Below are positions 25,870 to 34,191 of a DNA stretch of 64,000 nt, piece after piece. The stretch comes from Microvirga zambiensis WSM3693 (GTDB taxonomy: Bacteria; Pseudomonadota; Alphaproteobacteria; Rhizobiales; Beijerinckiaceae): NCBI RefSeq assembly GCF_016735695.1, contig NZ_JAERQD010000026.1, positions 1-64,000 of the forward strand. The letters run 5' to 3'. A program made the position numbers and the translations under genes. The notes under the pieces are model-generated. The model saw nothing but the letters and a program-made list of their open reading frames with translations. It was not told where the DNA came from and made no database searches. Every line of letters starts with the position of its first letter. The first letter of the stretch is position 1.

Positions 25870-26610
25870 TCACTCGGCTGCAATCATGATGTCATCATGA
25901 GAGCTGGCGCGCATGTGCTGCTGTGCCCACAAGGCGGCTTGGGTCCGGTTGGACACCTTGACCTTCCTCAGAATGGCTTTGACATGGACTTTGACTGTCG
26001 CCTCAGCCAATCCCAGATCCCGCGCGATCACCTTGTTCGATGCGCCTTGGGTAATGAGATGCAGGATCTGGGCTTCGCGACCGGACAAGCTCTTTCCGCC
26101 GAGACCATCGTTAGCCGGCACGGCGGCAACAGATCCTCCGAAGCCACCTTCGTAGCTCCGGTCCCCTGCATCCAACAGGGCCCGGCTAACGTCTGCGGGG
26201 ATAAACCGCTCACCGAGCATGACCAACTCAAGCGCCAAGACGAGAACCTTACCGCTCATGGTTGTCGGACAAAGTCCGTCGAGGCCTGCTTGGAGAGCAC
26301 GGGTGGCAGCGATGGGATCCAAGTGATCGCTCAAGTGGACCATCCGTGCGGAAGGCCATCGCGTCTTCAGGTGGGAAATGACCTCGCAGACGTCATCGCC
26401 AGCTTGGTCGGTGTAGATCAAGCAGAGGGCAGGCGCCTCCGATGCCTGTTCGTCGGCCTCTGCCGAGACGATGAACGGCGTGCCCGCAAGGATGTGGTCG
26501 ATGCCGCTGCGGATAAGGCTGTTACGGCAAATCAGTTTGGTCGCAATGTAGGCGCATGCTTGTACTGCAAGAGGGAGGGTTTTCTCACTGCAGACAGTAT
26601 CCTGGTCCAT
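25870..26610 (-). CDS. LuxR-family response regulator-like protein
   Basis: About 246 residues. The C-terminal LuxR/GerE helix-turn-helix is clear: SLSGREAQILHLITQGASNK, then VIARDLGLAEATVKVHVKAI. The N-terminal part has receiver-like strands (ALCLIYTDQAGDD) but no clean acidic pocket, so phosphorylation is doubtful. The ATG at 26610 is preferred to one at 26619 because AGGAGGG lies too close to the latter. It precedes the MHYT kinase by 117 bases on the same strand and may be its output or regulator. Confidence 0.85.
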   Translation of the reverse strand: MDQDTVCSEKTLPLAVQACAYIATKLICRNSLIRSGIDHILAGTPFIVSAEADEQASEAPALCLIYTDQAGDDVCEVISHLKTRWPSARMVHLSDHLDPIAATRALQAGLDGLCPTTMSGKVLVLALELVMLGERFIPADVSRALLDAGDRSYEGGFGGSVAAVPANDGLGGKSLSGREAQILHLITQGASNKVIARDLGLAEATVKVHVKAILRKVKVSNRTQAALWAQQHMRASSHDDIMIAAE

Positions 26611-26667
26611 GATTTGCATTCCCTCCTATGTTCAAACATGTGCGTTGGAAGGCACGTACATTTGCGC

Positions 26668-26916
26668 TCAGATGCTGGCCAGCAGGAGACCTGCCCCAAT
26701 AAAGGAGCTGACGGAGGCGACAAAGAGGAGCGCTGCGCATCTCAGCGAAGGGCCCGAACTCGGGAAGTCTGAAGGATTCGGCGCCAGTGCTTGAGGCGCT
26801 ACTGTTACGTGGGGGCGATGCATGGCTGACCCTGCCTCGTCGGTTGACGTCACATGAATGTCAAACGGAGGCAGCCGCGGGCTTATTCCTTCACGAATCA
26901 TATAGAAGCGTTTCAA
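26668..26916 (-). CDS. Hypothetical protein with C-terminal membrane helix
   Basis: Up to 82 residues. A later ATG at 26823 would give 51. The C-terminal segment CAALLFVASVSSFIGAGLLL is a good single transmembrane helix, and the N-terminal part is polar and Pro-rich. No family is recognised and the ribosome binding site is weak. It precedes the LuxR gene on the same strand. Confidence 0.4.
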   Translation of the reverse strand: MKRFYMIREGISPRLPPFDIHVTSTDEAGSAMHRPHVTVAPQALAPNPSDFPSSGPSLRCAALLFVASVSSFIGAGLLLASI

Positions 26917-27116
26917 TCCCCTGCGCGGCTCCGGCCGGGACGATGGCGCCCATCAAGCACCTAGTCCTCTGTTTTCGAATGCTCCGTGAAAGCAGGGTTT
27001 CTGCTGCCACGCTGAAACCAGCCCGCGTGTCGCCGGTTGCCCTCGTTAAAGTATGTTAGCCCGGGTTGCCCAGCGGCATCGCCGCGGTCTGACGACCATG
27101 AGCAAGGAGAGAACCC

Positions 27117-27293
27117 ATGTCCCGCGACCGTTCGGTCGAGGTGCGCCTGCCGCGCGTCGATGAAATCCACCCCGATGTCGCCACCTTCATGATCGCCCGG
27201 GCCTTTGCGGAGGTGTACCGGGACGTGCTGGAGGAGCCAGTCCCCGGACCGCTTGTCGCCATTCTGCGGCGGATGGACAGCCGCGGAGGCTGA
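27117..27293 (+). CDS. NepR-like anti-sigma factor, paired with a response regulator
   Basis: A 58-residue protein (MSRDRSVEVRLPRVDEIHPD, then FMIARAFAEVYRDVLEEPVP and GPLVAILRRMD). The second and third pieces match NepR (IGRxLRxxYDDVVxEPVPDxFLxLLxxLD). It has an excellent ribosome binding site (AAGGAGAG, 6 bases from the ATG). Its stop is two bases before the start of the receiver-only response regulator at 27296, so the two are coupled. NepR inhibits the EcfG stress sigma factor. This pairing with a receiver but no sigma-like domain is unusual. Confidence 0.7.
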   Translation: MSRDRSVEVRLPRVDEIHPDVATFMIARAFAEVYRDVLEEPVPGPLVAILRRMDSRGG

Positions 27294-27295
27294 CC

Positions 27296-27691
27296 ATGGA
27301 CGACAGCCAATTCGAACCCCACGCTCTCGTCGTCGAGGACGATCCGGACGTCCGTGACCTTGCTGCAGCCTTGCTAGAGGAAACCGAACTCGACGTGGTG
27401 GACGTTGAGAGCGCAGAAGGGGCCTTGGCCTACCTGCAGGAACATGGCAGCAACGTGGCGCTGATCTTCGCCGACATCCGCTTGGCCGGCCCGATGGACG
27501 GGGTCCAGCTCGCCAAAGCCGTGTGCACGCTGTGGCCGACGATCCGGATCGTGCTCACCTCGGGCGCCGCAGGTGGCCGGCTGAACGAGATGCCGGACTG
27601 CGTCACCTTCATGCCGAAGCCCTGGCGCGGCCTCGATATCTTGGTCGAGGCGGAACGGGCCATCCGCCAGCCCAAGGCGCCAGTTGCCTGA
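27296..27691 (+). CDS. Single-domain response regulator
   Basis: A 131-residue receiver domain only: ALVVEDDPDVRDLAAALLEE (acidic pair), LIFADIRLAGPMDGVQLA with the phospho-Asp, VLTSGA with the switch Ser, and FMPKPW with the conserved Lys. There is no output domain. Such proteins carry phosphate between kinases and targets, and in alphaproteobacteria several tune the general stress response. It is translationally linked to the NepR-like gene upstream. Confidence 0.9.
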   Translation: MDDSQFEPHALVVEDDPDVRDLAAALLEETELDVVDVESAEGALAYLQEHGSNVALIFADIRLAGPMDGVQLAKAVCTLWPTIRIVLTSGAAGGRLNEMPDCVTFMPKPWRGLDILVEAERAIRQPKAPVA

Positions 27692-27813
27692 AACGAGCCT
27701 TTCCGCTCTACCTTCCCCAAGCCCCAAGAGCCGTTGGATGGCTGATCCGACCAGAGCAGCTGACCCAATCGAACAGAAGCCGGGGCGAGCTTGGTCAACC
27801 GGGAGGGTTGTTG

Positions 27814-28086
27814 ATGACCTTCGAGATCGATCCCGTGATCGCCTTGGGCGTGGTCCTGGCGACCGCCACGACTGATGCAGCCTATGTGTTCTTCAATGCG
27901 GCCGTGGTGGCCCGGCACCGGATACGGGCGGCGAACTGGAGCGCCATCTGGTACCTGCTCTCGGCCTTCGCGGTCATCAGCTACACGGAACACGCGGTGT
28001 ATGTGGCCTTTGCCGCCCTTGGGTCCTGGATAGGGGCCTTCGCGTCGATCACCTGGTTGGTGCGGGTCCCACGCCGGACGGCATGA
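27814..28086 (+). CDS. Small membrane protein
   Basis: A 90-residue protein, MTFEIDPVIALGVVLATATT then YVFFNAAVVARHR, WYLLSAFAVISYTEHAVYVA and a last helix (AALGSWIGAFASITWLV), giving about three membrane helices. GGGAGGG lies 6 bases before the ATG. It lies 122 bases downstream of the response regulator on the same strand. It resembles small Hyphomicrobiales membrane proteins of unknown function. Confidence 0.7.
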   Translation: MTFEIDPVIALGVVLATATTDAAYVFFNAAVVARHRIRAANWSAIWYLLSAFAVISYTEHAVYVAFAALGSWIGAFASITWLVRVPRRTA

Positions 28087-28195
28087 TGCGGAATGTCAGC
28101 TCCAGCGGGGAGCACCAGACTTTCCGAGAAGTTGGCGAACTTCACTGCATGACCCTTTCCAGACCTTCCGTGATTTCAGTCCGGTCAGCCCGTGC

Positions 28196-28294
28196 TCATA
28201 GCTCCAGTAGTTTGATCGTTCGCTGGCCGATAGAGCGGGTGACGGCCTCTGCCAGCTTCTGCTTCAGGCTTTTAATTTCCTCGAGCCGGGACAT
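28196..28294 (-). CDS. Possible 32-residue helical microprotein
   Basis: The frame MSRLEEIKSLKQKLAEAVTR then SIGQRTIKLLEL is a plausible amphipathic helix with heptad leucines. It is too short for statistical support and has a weak GAGG ribosome binding site directly before the ATG. It lies between the membrane protein and the UPF0303 gene. Confidence 0.35.
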   Translation of the reverse strand: MSRLEEIKSLKQKLAEAVTRSIGQRTIKLLEL

Positions 28295-28360
28295 GCCTCA
28301 GTCCAATGGGCTGGGCCTTATGGAACAAACCTCCATCTCCTTGAGATACTACATTGTCGA

Positions 28361-28825
28361 TTAAGCGATGATCGCTCGTACTGACTCCGTCACCAGGCGG
28401 TGGTCCTCAAGTTGAGGTAGGCCACTCACAACCACCGCACCGACACAACCCGTATCCTTGACGAATATGGGAAACCGGCCTCCGGCTGCCGCATAGTCCT
28501 GTTCGGAAAGCCCGTAACGCTGCAAGAACGGGCGCCCCTTCACGTCTGCCTCGACGGACATGTATAGGAAGCTGTGATGGAAGCGTTGTACGACAGTCCG
28601 CTTCCGGCGAATCCACTCGGCGTTGTCTGGTGTTGGCCCAGGCAACGCTGCGAAGAACAATTGCTGACCGTTCCTGGAAATCTCGATCGCTATAGGCAGG
28701 GCGCCGGCCTTCGCACGCTGGTAGATGTGGCTGCCCAGTGTCCACGCGACATCGGCACCGAAGGACGAGAACTGCAAGTCCCGTTCCTCTGCCAAGAGCG
28801 CATCAAGATTGTTGCTGTCGTTCAT
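28361..28825 (-). CDS. UPF0303-family haem-degrading-like protein
   Basis: A 154-residue protein of the DUF336/HbpS-like fold. It has LDALLAEERDLQFSSFGADV, the family W in AWTLGS, LPIAIEISRNGQQLFFAALP, and a C-terminal GGRFPIFVKDTGCVGAVVVS that forms the binding-loop strand. The length is normal for UPF0303 (about 155-165). The family is related to GlcG/HbpS, but its substrate is not settled. It is a single gene in minus orientation. Confidence 0.85.
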   Translation of the reverse strand: MNDSNNLDALLAEERDLQFSSFGADVAWTLGSHIYQRAKAGALPIAIEISRNGQQLFFAALPGPTPDNAEWIRRKRTVVQRFHHSFLYMSVEADVKGRPFLQRYGLSEQDYAAAGGRFPIFVKDTGCVGAVVVSGLPQLEDHRLVTESVRAIIA

Positions 28826-28874
28826 CCTAGGTCTCCAAGCCGCTGAAGCCGATCGTCCCCGCCCTTGAGTTCAA

Positions 28875-29003
28875 TTACCTGATCAGAATGGCGCGGAAGT
28901 CGTTGCCGTTGGTCAGCGTAGGTCCGGTCACGCCAAGCCAACCTAACTTGGGAAAGTACCCGTAGGCATCATTGTTCGCTAAGAACGCGGAGGCGTTCAG
29001 GGA
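28875..29003 (-). pseudogene. C-terminal remnant of a MOFRL hydroxypyruvate reductase/glycerate kinase
   Basis: The last ~42 codons read AFLANNDAYGYFPKLGWLGV then TGPTLTNGNDFRAILI. This is the C-terminal signature of MOFRL/TtuD proteins (NDAYGFF, TGPTxTNVNDFRxIL). The other ~380 residues are missing. It lies just upstream of the first copy of the 46-bp element, which may mark an old rearrangement boundary. Confidence 0.75.
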
Positions 29004-29067
29004 CGGGACGGTGGAAGAGGGGCTGTCATGGTCGAACTGACGAAGTGCCAGTACTGACGCGCGCTTA

Positions 29068-29113
29068 TTGATATATTTACCCAATCATAAAGCCTAAAAC
29101 AATATATTGGACC
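29068..29113 (+). promoter_or_regulatory. 46-bp regulatory element, copy 1 (patatin locus)
   Basis: This copy reads TTGATATATTTACCCAATCA, then TAAAGCCTAAAAC and AATATATTGGACC. It shares AATC at positions 16-19 and ACAATATATT at positions 32-41 with all other copies. CCAAT and ATTGG form a dyad around position 28.5, and CAATATATTG is itself palindromic. The TTGGACC end points to the patatin gene, as the equivalent end points to the downstream gene in every copy. Confidence 0.75.
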
Positions 29114-29128
29114 CGGATAAATCCGGCA

Positions 29129-29365
29129 ATGTATGCACTGGCGGCAGTCTACACGCATACGGAGACCGGAATGCTGCTGCAACCGAGGGCCCTGACGCTG
29201 CCCGGCATCCTGCCGATGGGCCGTCGTCGCGAGGCCACATCAAACCAAGGGCTCGAGCCCTGGCCGGACCGCACGATCACCCAGACCGCCAGCCGCACGA
29301 GGACTGCGCCGGGGGCCCGCACGGCGGCGTCCACCGACCGTCGAGGCGAAGGATCACTGCTATGA
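29129..29365 (+). CDS. Possible leader ORF overlapping patatin
   Basis: A 78-codon frame from the ATG 16 bases past the 46-bp element ends in a TGA that overlaps the patatin ATG (ATGA). The predicted protein is Arg/Thr-rich and has no domain. The overlap and position suggest a translated leader rather than a functional protein. Copy 4 of the element is also followed by a leader frame overlapping its gene. Confidence 0.35.
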   Translation: MYALAAVYTHTETGMLLQPRALTLPGILPMGRRREATSNQGLEPWPDRTITQTASRTRTAPGARTAASTDRRGEGSLL

Positions 29366-30534
29366 ACATCCAAGTCCAGCCGCGTCTGGCCGACGTCAGA
29401 CGACACCTCCCGTTCGAATGCATCGCGCTCGTGCTGCAGGGTGGCGGTGCGCTCGGGGCCTACCAGGCCGGCGTCTACGAGGCTCTCGCGGAGGCCGGCA
29501 TTCATCCTGACTGGGTCGCCGGCGTCTCGATCGGCGCCATCAACTCGGCCATCATCGCGGGGAACGAGCCGGCCGAACGGGTCGCCAAGCTGCGCACCTT
29601 CTGGCAGGAGATCTCCGCAAATCCGCTGCTCGACTGGTCCACTGCCCTCGATGCCGTCGCCCCCAAAGGGGATCTCGCGCGTGCCTTCTTCAACCAGGTG
29701 AGCGCGACCTGCGCCCTCGTCGGCGGGGCCGCGAGCTTCTTCACGCCCCGGCTGCCGTTTCCCTGGCTGCACCCGGATGGCGCCCAGGAGGCAACGAGCT
29801 TCTACGAGACCAAACACCTGAAAAGCACCTTGGAGCGGGTTGTCGATTTCGACCGGATCAATGCCGGCGTGATGCGCTTCAGTGTCGGCGCGGTCAACGT
29901 GCGCACCGGCAACTTCGTCTATTTCGATAACACCAGGCACACAATCCGACCTGAGCACGTGATGGCGAGCGGATCGCTGCCGCCCGGTTTCCCGGCGGTG
30001 GAGATCGAAGGCGAATTCTACTGGGACGGAGGCCTCATCTCGAACACGCCGCTGGATTGGGTGGTCGATGCCGGCCCGCGGCAGGACACGCTCGCGTTCC
30101 AGGTCGATCTGTGGAGTGCCCACGGCGAACTGCCCCGCAACCTGGCCGAGGTCGCGACGCGCCACAAGGAAATCCAGTATTCCAGCCGGACACGCTCCAG
30201 CACCGACCAGTTCAAGCGCGTGCAGCGCCTGCGCCACGCGCTCGCAAGCCTCCTGTCGAACCTGCCGGACGACCTGCGGACGACCGAAGAGGCGAAGCTC
30301 CTCAGCTCGGAGGCCGATCGCAAGGCGTACAACATCATCCAGATGATCTACCGCTCGAAACACTACGAAAGCCATTCGAAGGACTACGAGTTCTCCCGGC
30401 GGTCCATGGAGGAGCACTGGCGTGCCGGCTATCACGACGCAATGCGCACGTTGCGCCATCCCGAGGTGTTGCAGCGGCCCGACAACCAGGATGGGGTCCA
30501 CACGTTCGACTTCCTCAAGGACGGGCGGGAATAG
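29362..30534 (+). CDS. Patatin-like phospholipase (DUF3734)
   Basis: A 390-residue protein from the ATG at 29362 (ribosome binding site AAGGA). The patatin domain has the oxyanion loop LQGGGALGAYQAGVYE, the nucleophile elbow GVSIGAI (GxSxG) and the catalytic Asp in YWDGGLISNTP. The C-terminal ~110 residues are the DUF3734 domain (IQYSSRTRSS, QMIYRSKHYESHSKDYEFSR). It has no signal peptide, so it acts in the cytoplasm or on storage granules. It heads a run with acetoacetate decarboxylase and 3-hydroxybutyrate dehydrogenase, a grouping associated with PHB or ketone-body turnover. Confidence 0.92.
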   Translation: MNIQVQPRLADVRRHLPFECIALVLQGGGALGAYQAGVYEALAEAGIHPDWVAGVSIGAINSAIIAGNEPAERVAKLRTFWQEISANPLLDWSTALDAVAPKGDLARAFFNQVSATCALVGGAASFFTPRLPFPWLHPDGAQEATSFYETKHLKSTLERVVDFDRINAGVMRFSVGAVNVRTGNFVYFDNTRHTIRPEHVMASGSLPPGFPAVEIEGEFYWDGGLISNTPLDWVVDAGPRQDTLAFQVDLWSAHGELPRNLAEVATRHKEIQYSSRTRSSTDQFKRVQRLRHALASLLSNLPDDLRTTEEAKLLSSEADRKAYNIIQMIYRSKHYESHSKDYEFSRRSMEEHWRAGYHDAMRTLRHPEVLQRPDNQDGVHTFDFLKDGRE

Positions 30535-30603
30535 CGCGCGAAGGGGCTGGAGCAGTCGTTCAGCCCCGGCGACCACTCTATCAAGCACAGGAGAACTTCA
30601 GGT

Positions 30604-31389
30604 ATGCACGAGGACACCGTCCGGACCAGAGCATTCGCGATGCCTCTGAACAGTCCGGCCTACCCGATCGGGCCTTACCGCTTCCGCAATCGGGAGTATC
30701 TGATCATCACCTATCGGACCGACTTGAGGAAGCTCCGGGAGCTCGTCCCGGAACCGCTTCAGGTCGACGAGCCGCTGGTGAAGTTCGAGTTCATCCGCAT
30801 GCCGGACTCGAATGGGTTCGGCGACTACACCGAGAGCGGACAGGTCATCCCCGTCTCGTTCCGCGGCCGCAAGGGGAGCTACACCCACTGCATGTTCCTC
30901 GATGACCATTCGCCCATCGCCGGGGGGCGCGAGCTGTGGGGCTTTCCCAAGAAGCTCGCGAATCCCACTCTGCGCACGGAGGTCGACGCCCTTGTCGGCA
31001 CACTCGACTACGGACCGGTTCGCGTCGCGACCGCCACGATGGGCTACAAGCACCAGGCTGCCGAACCCGGAAGGGCCATGGCCTCGCTCCGCGAGCCCAA
31101 CTTCCTGCTCAAGATCATTCCTCATGTCGACGGCACCACGCGCATCTGCGAGCTCGTCGAGTACCACCTCGAGGACATCGACCTGAAAGAGGCCTGGACC
31201 GGTCCGGCATCCCTGGACCTGCGGTCGCATGCCCTGGCGCCGGTCGCGGAACTGCCGATCCTGGAGGTGGTCTCGGCAACGCACATCGTGGCCGACCTGA
31301 CGCTCGGGCTCGGCAATGTCGTCCATGACTATCTGGCGGCATCCGAGCCGTCCCACCGGAAGCAGAGACGCTATGAGGCGGCGGAATGA
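30604..31389 (+). CDS. adc: Acetoacetate decarboxylase
   Basis: A 261-residue ADC-family protein. It has the family opening [20 protein letters not shown], the Glu/Arg pocket ([12 protein letters not shown]) and the Schiff-base lysine segment [15 protein letters not shown]. Length and motifs fit true acetoacetate decarboxylases, which turn acetoacetate into acetone and CO2. It lies 69 bases after the patatin gene with an AGGAGA site upstream, so probably on the same transcript. Other ADC-fold enzymes act on related keto acids, but the ketone-body neighbours favour acetoacetate. Confidence 0.93.
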   Translation: MHEDTVRTRAFAMPLNSPAYPIGPYRFRNREYLIITYRTDLRKLRELVPEPLQVDEPLVKFEFIRMPDSNGFGDYTESGQVIPVSFRGRKGSYTHCMFLDDHSPIAGGRELWGFPKKLANPTLRTEVDALVGTLDYGPVRVATATMGYKHQAAEPGRAMASLREPNFLLKIIPHVDGTTRICELVEYHLEDIDLKEAWTGPASLDLRSHALAPVAELPILEVVSATHIVADLTLGLGNVVHDYLAASEPSHRKQRRYEAAE

Positions 31390-31535
31390 CGGCGGGCCGA
31401 TTTCCGGTTCCGCCATCATCACCAGGGGGTCGCATGCGGAGCGGGGTGGCAAGCATGCATCCCGGAACCGCGACGGAAAGCGAAAGAGGGTGCGCTGATG
31501 GGCGAAAGAGCTCTCTGCGTGCTCCGGAGAGCACC

Positions 31536-31940
31536 ATGATCACGATCAAACGACAACGGATCCTCATTGCCGACGACAACCCGATCATGCGGGAGACACT
31601 CGCGCGGTGGCTGCGCGCCCAGGCCCATGAAGTCATCACGGCGGATACCGGCGAGAAGGCCTTTCTGGCCTTGCGCGACTGGAGCCACCCCGTCAGCTGG
31701 CTGTACACGCGTGCCGTGCTGCCCGGGCTGATCGACGGCTGGATCCTCGCTGACCAGTATCACGAGGTGCACGAGAACAGGGCCGTGATCCTGGCTGGCG
31801 CGGAGCAGCGAACGTCGTCACGCGGCGATCGTGTCTTGAAGCAGCCGACCGCGGCTGCGGTATTCAACGCCATCCATCAGGCCCTGGCGGTCGCGGAGGC
31901 GGCGACTTTCAAATCGGCCGAGGCGGGCCGGGCGGCCTGA
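31536..31940 (+). CDS. Pseudo-receiver domain protein
   Basis: A 134-residue protein from the ATG at 31536 (ribosome binding site GGAGA). The receiver fold is visible: ILIADDNPIMRETLARWLRA with the acidic pair. Where the phospho-Asp should be, the strand reads SWLYTRAVLPGLIDGW, so the Asp is replaced by Arg and there is no acceptor at that site. The C-terminal Lys region reads VLKQPT. It probably signals by binding rather than phosphorylation, or is allosteric. It sits between the decarboxylase and dehydrogenase genes. Confidence 0.8.
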   Translation: MITIKRQRILIADDNPIMRETLARWLRAQAHEVITADTGEKAFLALRDWSHPVSWLYTRAVLPGLIDGWILADQYHEVHENRAVILAGAEQRTSSRGDRVLKQPTAAAVFNAIHQALAVAEAATFKSAEAGRAA

Positions 31941-32024
31941 GAAGCCGTGTCGCCGGCGCAGGCCCAGGAACCGAGATCTCATCGACGTGACGGCTCGCAA
32001 GGGTGGCCGACGCGTTCAGGAGGC

Positions 32025-32105
32025 ATGACAGGCAGCGCGGTGTCTTTTGTCCTGGGAGCCGTTGCCCCGCTCGCACTGGTCGGGTGGGCCTTGTTCTTCC
32101 ACTGA
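32025..32105 (+). CDS. Possible 26-residue membrane microprotein
   Basis: The frame reads MTGSAVSFVLGAVAPLALVG then WALFFH, a single hydrophobic helix. AGGAGG is present but only one base from the ATG, which is closer than usual. It lies in the 367-base gap between the pseudo-receiver and the dehydrogenase; nothing else is seen in that gap. Confidence 0.4.
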   Translation: MTGSAVSFVLGAVAPLALVGWALFFH

Positions 32106-32307
32106 CGACGCCCTGGAAGAGCCCGGGACGATGCGGAAGATGAAACCTGGTTCCGTCGGGAGAACATGCGGGGGAGGGCAGACGAGCGATGGTCGGCCGT
32201 CGGTTCGTACCACGTGCCACGCTCGATGGGTCGAGGACCGCAGCGAGATTCCTGCTCGGGACGAGTGCTTCAGACTGAACGATCAAACACAGCACAAGGA
32301 GACTTCG

Positions 32308-33093
32308 ATGACACTTCACTCCGGATCCGCCGTCGTGACCGGCTCGACCAGCGGCATCGGCCTCGCCATCGCCAGGGCCCTCGCCAAGGAAGGCGCCAAT
32401 GTGGTGATCAACGGCTTCGGCGATGCGGGCGAGATCGAGACAGCCCGCGCCGGCATCGAGAGCGAGTTCGGCGTCAAGGCGATCCATTCGCCGGCCGACA
32501 TGTCGAAGCCGCACGAGATCGAGGAGATGATCCGTCTTGCCGAGCGGACATTCGGCAGCGTCGACATCCTCGTCAACAATGCGGGCATCCAGTTCGTCTC
32601 GCTGGTGGAGAACTTCCCGGTCGAGAAATGGGACCAGATCATCGCCATCAATCTCTCCTCTGCGTTCCATGCCATCCGCGCCGCCGTGCCGGGCATGAAG
32701 GCGCGCAAGTGGGGCCGCATCATCAACACGGCCTCGGCCCATTCGCTCGTGGCCTCGCCGTTCAAATCCGCCTATGTGGCGGCCAAGCACGGGATCGCGG
32801 GCCTCACCAAGACGGTGGCGCTGGAAGTCGCCACGCATAGCATCACCGTGAACTGCATCAGCCCCGGCTATGTCTGGACGCCCCTCGTCGAGAAGCAGAT
32901 CCCCGACACGATGAAGGCGCGCAACCTGACCAAGGAGCAGGTGATCAACGACGTGCTCCTGGAAGCGCAGCCGACGAAGCAGTTTGTGACCGTCGATCAG
33001 GTCGCGGCTCTTGCGGTGTACCTGTGCTCGGATGCGGCGAGCCAGATCACCGGCGCCAACCTGTCGATGGATGGCGGCTGGACGTCGGTGTGA
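32308..33093 (+). CDS. bdhA: 3-hydroxybutyrate dehydrogenase (SDR family)
   Basis: A 261-residue classical short-chain dehydrogenase from the ATG at 32308 (AAGGAG, 7 bases upstream). It has the NAD-binding TGSTSGIG, DILVNNAGIQFVSLVENFPV, the catalytic Ser region NTASAHSLVAS, YVAAKHG (YxxxK), and the ending SMDGGWTSV. These match BdhA, which interconverts D-3-hydroxybutyrate and acetoacetate. Its product is the substrate of the decarboxylase at 30604, so the locus can take hydroxybutyrate to acetone. Confidence 0.93.
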   Translation: MTLHSGSAVVTGSTSGIGLAIARALAKEGANVVINGFGDAGEIETARAGIESEFGVKAIHSPADMSKPHEIEEMIRLAERTFGSVDILVNNAGIQFVSLVENFPVEKWDQIIAINLSSAFHAIRAAVPGMKARKWGRIINTASAHSLVASPFKSAYVAAKHGIAGLTKTVALEVATHSITVNCISPGYVWTPLVEKQIPDTMKARNLTKEQVINDVLLEAQPTKQFVTVDQVAALAVYLCSDAASQITGANLSMDGGWTSV

Positions 33094-33264
33094 GGGCCGG
33101 CCTGGAACCCGAATGGGGTGCCCCGCCGCTTCGCAGGGCTGGGGACGGATCGAAAGGGGGTTCCTGTCCGAAGCCACGACCCGCAACACCGGGAGTCATG
33201 ATCCAGGCCCGGATGGGAGCGCTCCGCCGGCGAACCTTGAGGTCTCTTCGGTTTCCCGGATGAA

Positions 33265-34191
33265 TCACGTGCCTCGGTGTCGCTTTCCCTTGGCATCATG
33301 CTGATCGGGCCGGACGATCTCCAGGAAGTTGACCACGGCCGGATCGTCCGCGTCCCGGCGGAACACGACGTCGGTTCCGACCTGCATCGTGCTGCCGGAG
33401 ATGGGCCTGTAGACGACGTGCTCGCCGATGCTGACGGAGCTGACCGACGAAGGAACGACGGCCACACCCAGTCCGGCGCCGACAAGGCTCACGAGAGAAA
33501 ATCCGCTGCGCACTTCGTATGCGACACGTGGCACGAACCCGACCACCGACTGGATCAACGAGCGGTCCTGCTCGATGTCCGATCCGACGTAGACGATGAA
33601 CGGCTCGTCCGCGAGCGACTCCCGCGGAATCCGGCTCCGCTTGGCGAGGGGATGGTCCGCTGGAAGCGCCACCCTCAGCGGCCATTCCGCCAGGCGGATC
33701 GCATCCAGCTCCGGCGGCAGCTTCCCGGCAGGACCGGCGGCAAAGCTGGCGATGAATCCGACATGGATCCGGCCTTCCAGGAGCTGTGCGATCTGCGTGC
33801 TCGGATGCAGCTCGTGAAGCCCGAGTTCGACATCGGGAACCCGTCGCTTGTACTGCCGCAGGACCTCTGACAGGACCCCGGAGTAGGACGTGTCTACGGA
33901 GTAGCCGATCTCGATGCGGCCGATCTCGCCGCGTCCGGCCCGGCGGGCCACGACGGCGGCATGCTGCGCCTGATCAAGGGTGCGGTAGGCCTCCTTGAGG
34001 AACAGGCGGCCTGCCTCTGTCAGGGTCACCACCCGGTTGGTCCGGCTGAGGAGCTGGACACCCAGCGTGTCCTCCAGGGCCTTGATCTGGATGCTCAGGG
34101 CTGGCTGCGCGATGTGAACCCGCTCGGCTGCCCGGCCAAAATGCAGTTCCTCGGCGGTGGCGACGAAGTACCGGAGCTGGCGCAGATCCAT
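33265..34191 (-). CDS. LysR-family regulator, candidate controller of the 46-bp element
   Basis: A 308-residue LysR regulator. The N-terminal helix-turn-helix is MDLRQLRYFVATAEELHFGR then LHFGRAAERVHIAQPALSIQ and LEDTLGVQLLSRT. The C-terminal two-lobed effector domain has IEIGYSVDTSYSGVL, VGFIASFAAGPAG and LVGAGLGVAVVPS. Its ATG is the first base of copy 2 of the 46-bp element, which it shares with the divergent HWE kinase gene. LysR proteins usually bind dyads of this size beside their own gene. This makes it the best candidate regulator for all five copies. Confidence 0.93.
   Translation of the reverse strand: MDLRQLRYFVATAEELHFGRAAERVHIAQPALSIQIKALEDTLGVQLLSRTNRVVTLTEAGRLFLKEAYRTLDQAQHAAVVARRAGRGEIGRIEIGYSVDTSYSGVLSEVLRQYKRRVPDVELGLHELHPSTQIAQLLEGRIHVGFIASFAAGPAGKLPPELDAIRLAEWPLRVALPADHPLAKRSRIPRESLADEPFIVYVGSDIEQDRSLIQSVVGFVPRVAYEVRSGFSLVSLVGAGLGVAVVPSSVSSVSIGEHVVYRPISGSTMQVGTDVVFRRDADDPAVVNFLEIVRPDQHDAKGKRHRGT

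Noticed and set aside
29149-30588. 479-codon minus-strand frame
   Set aside because: Antisense of patatin, which has complete catalytic motifs.
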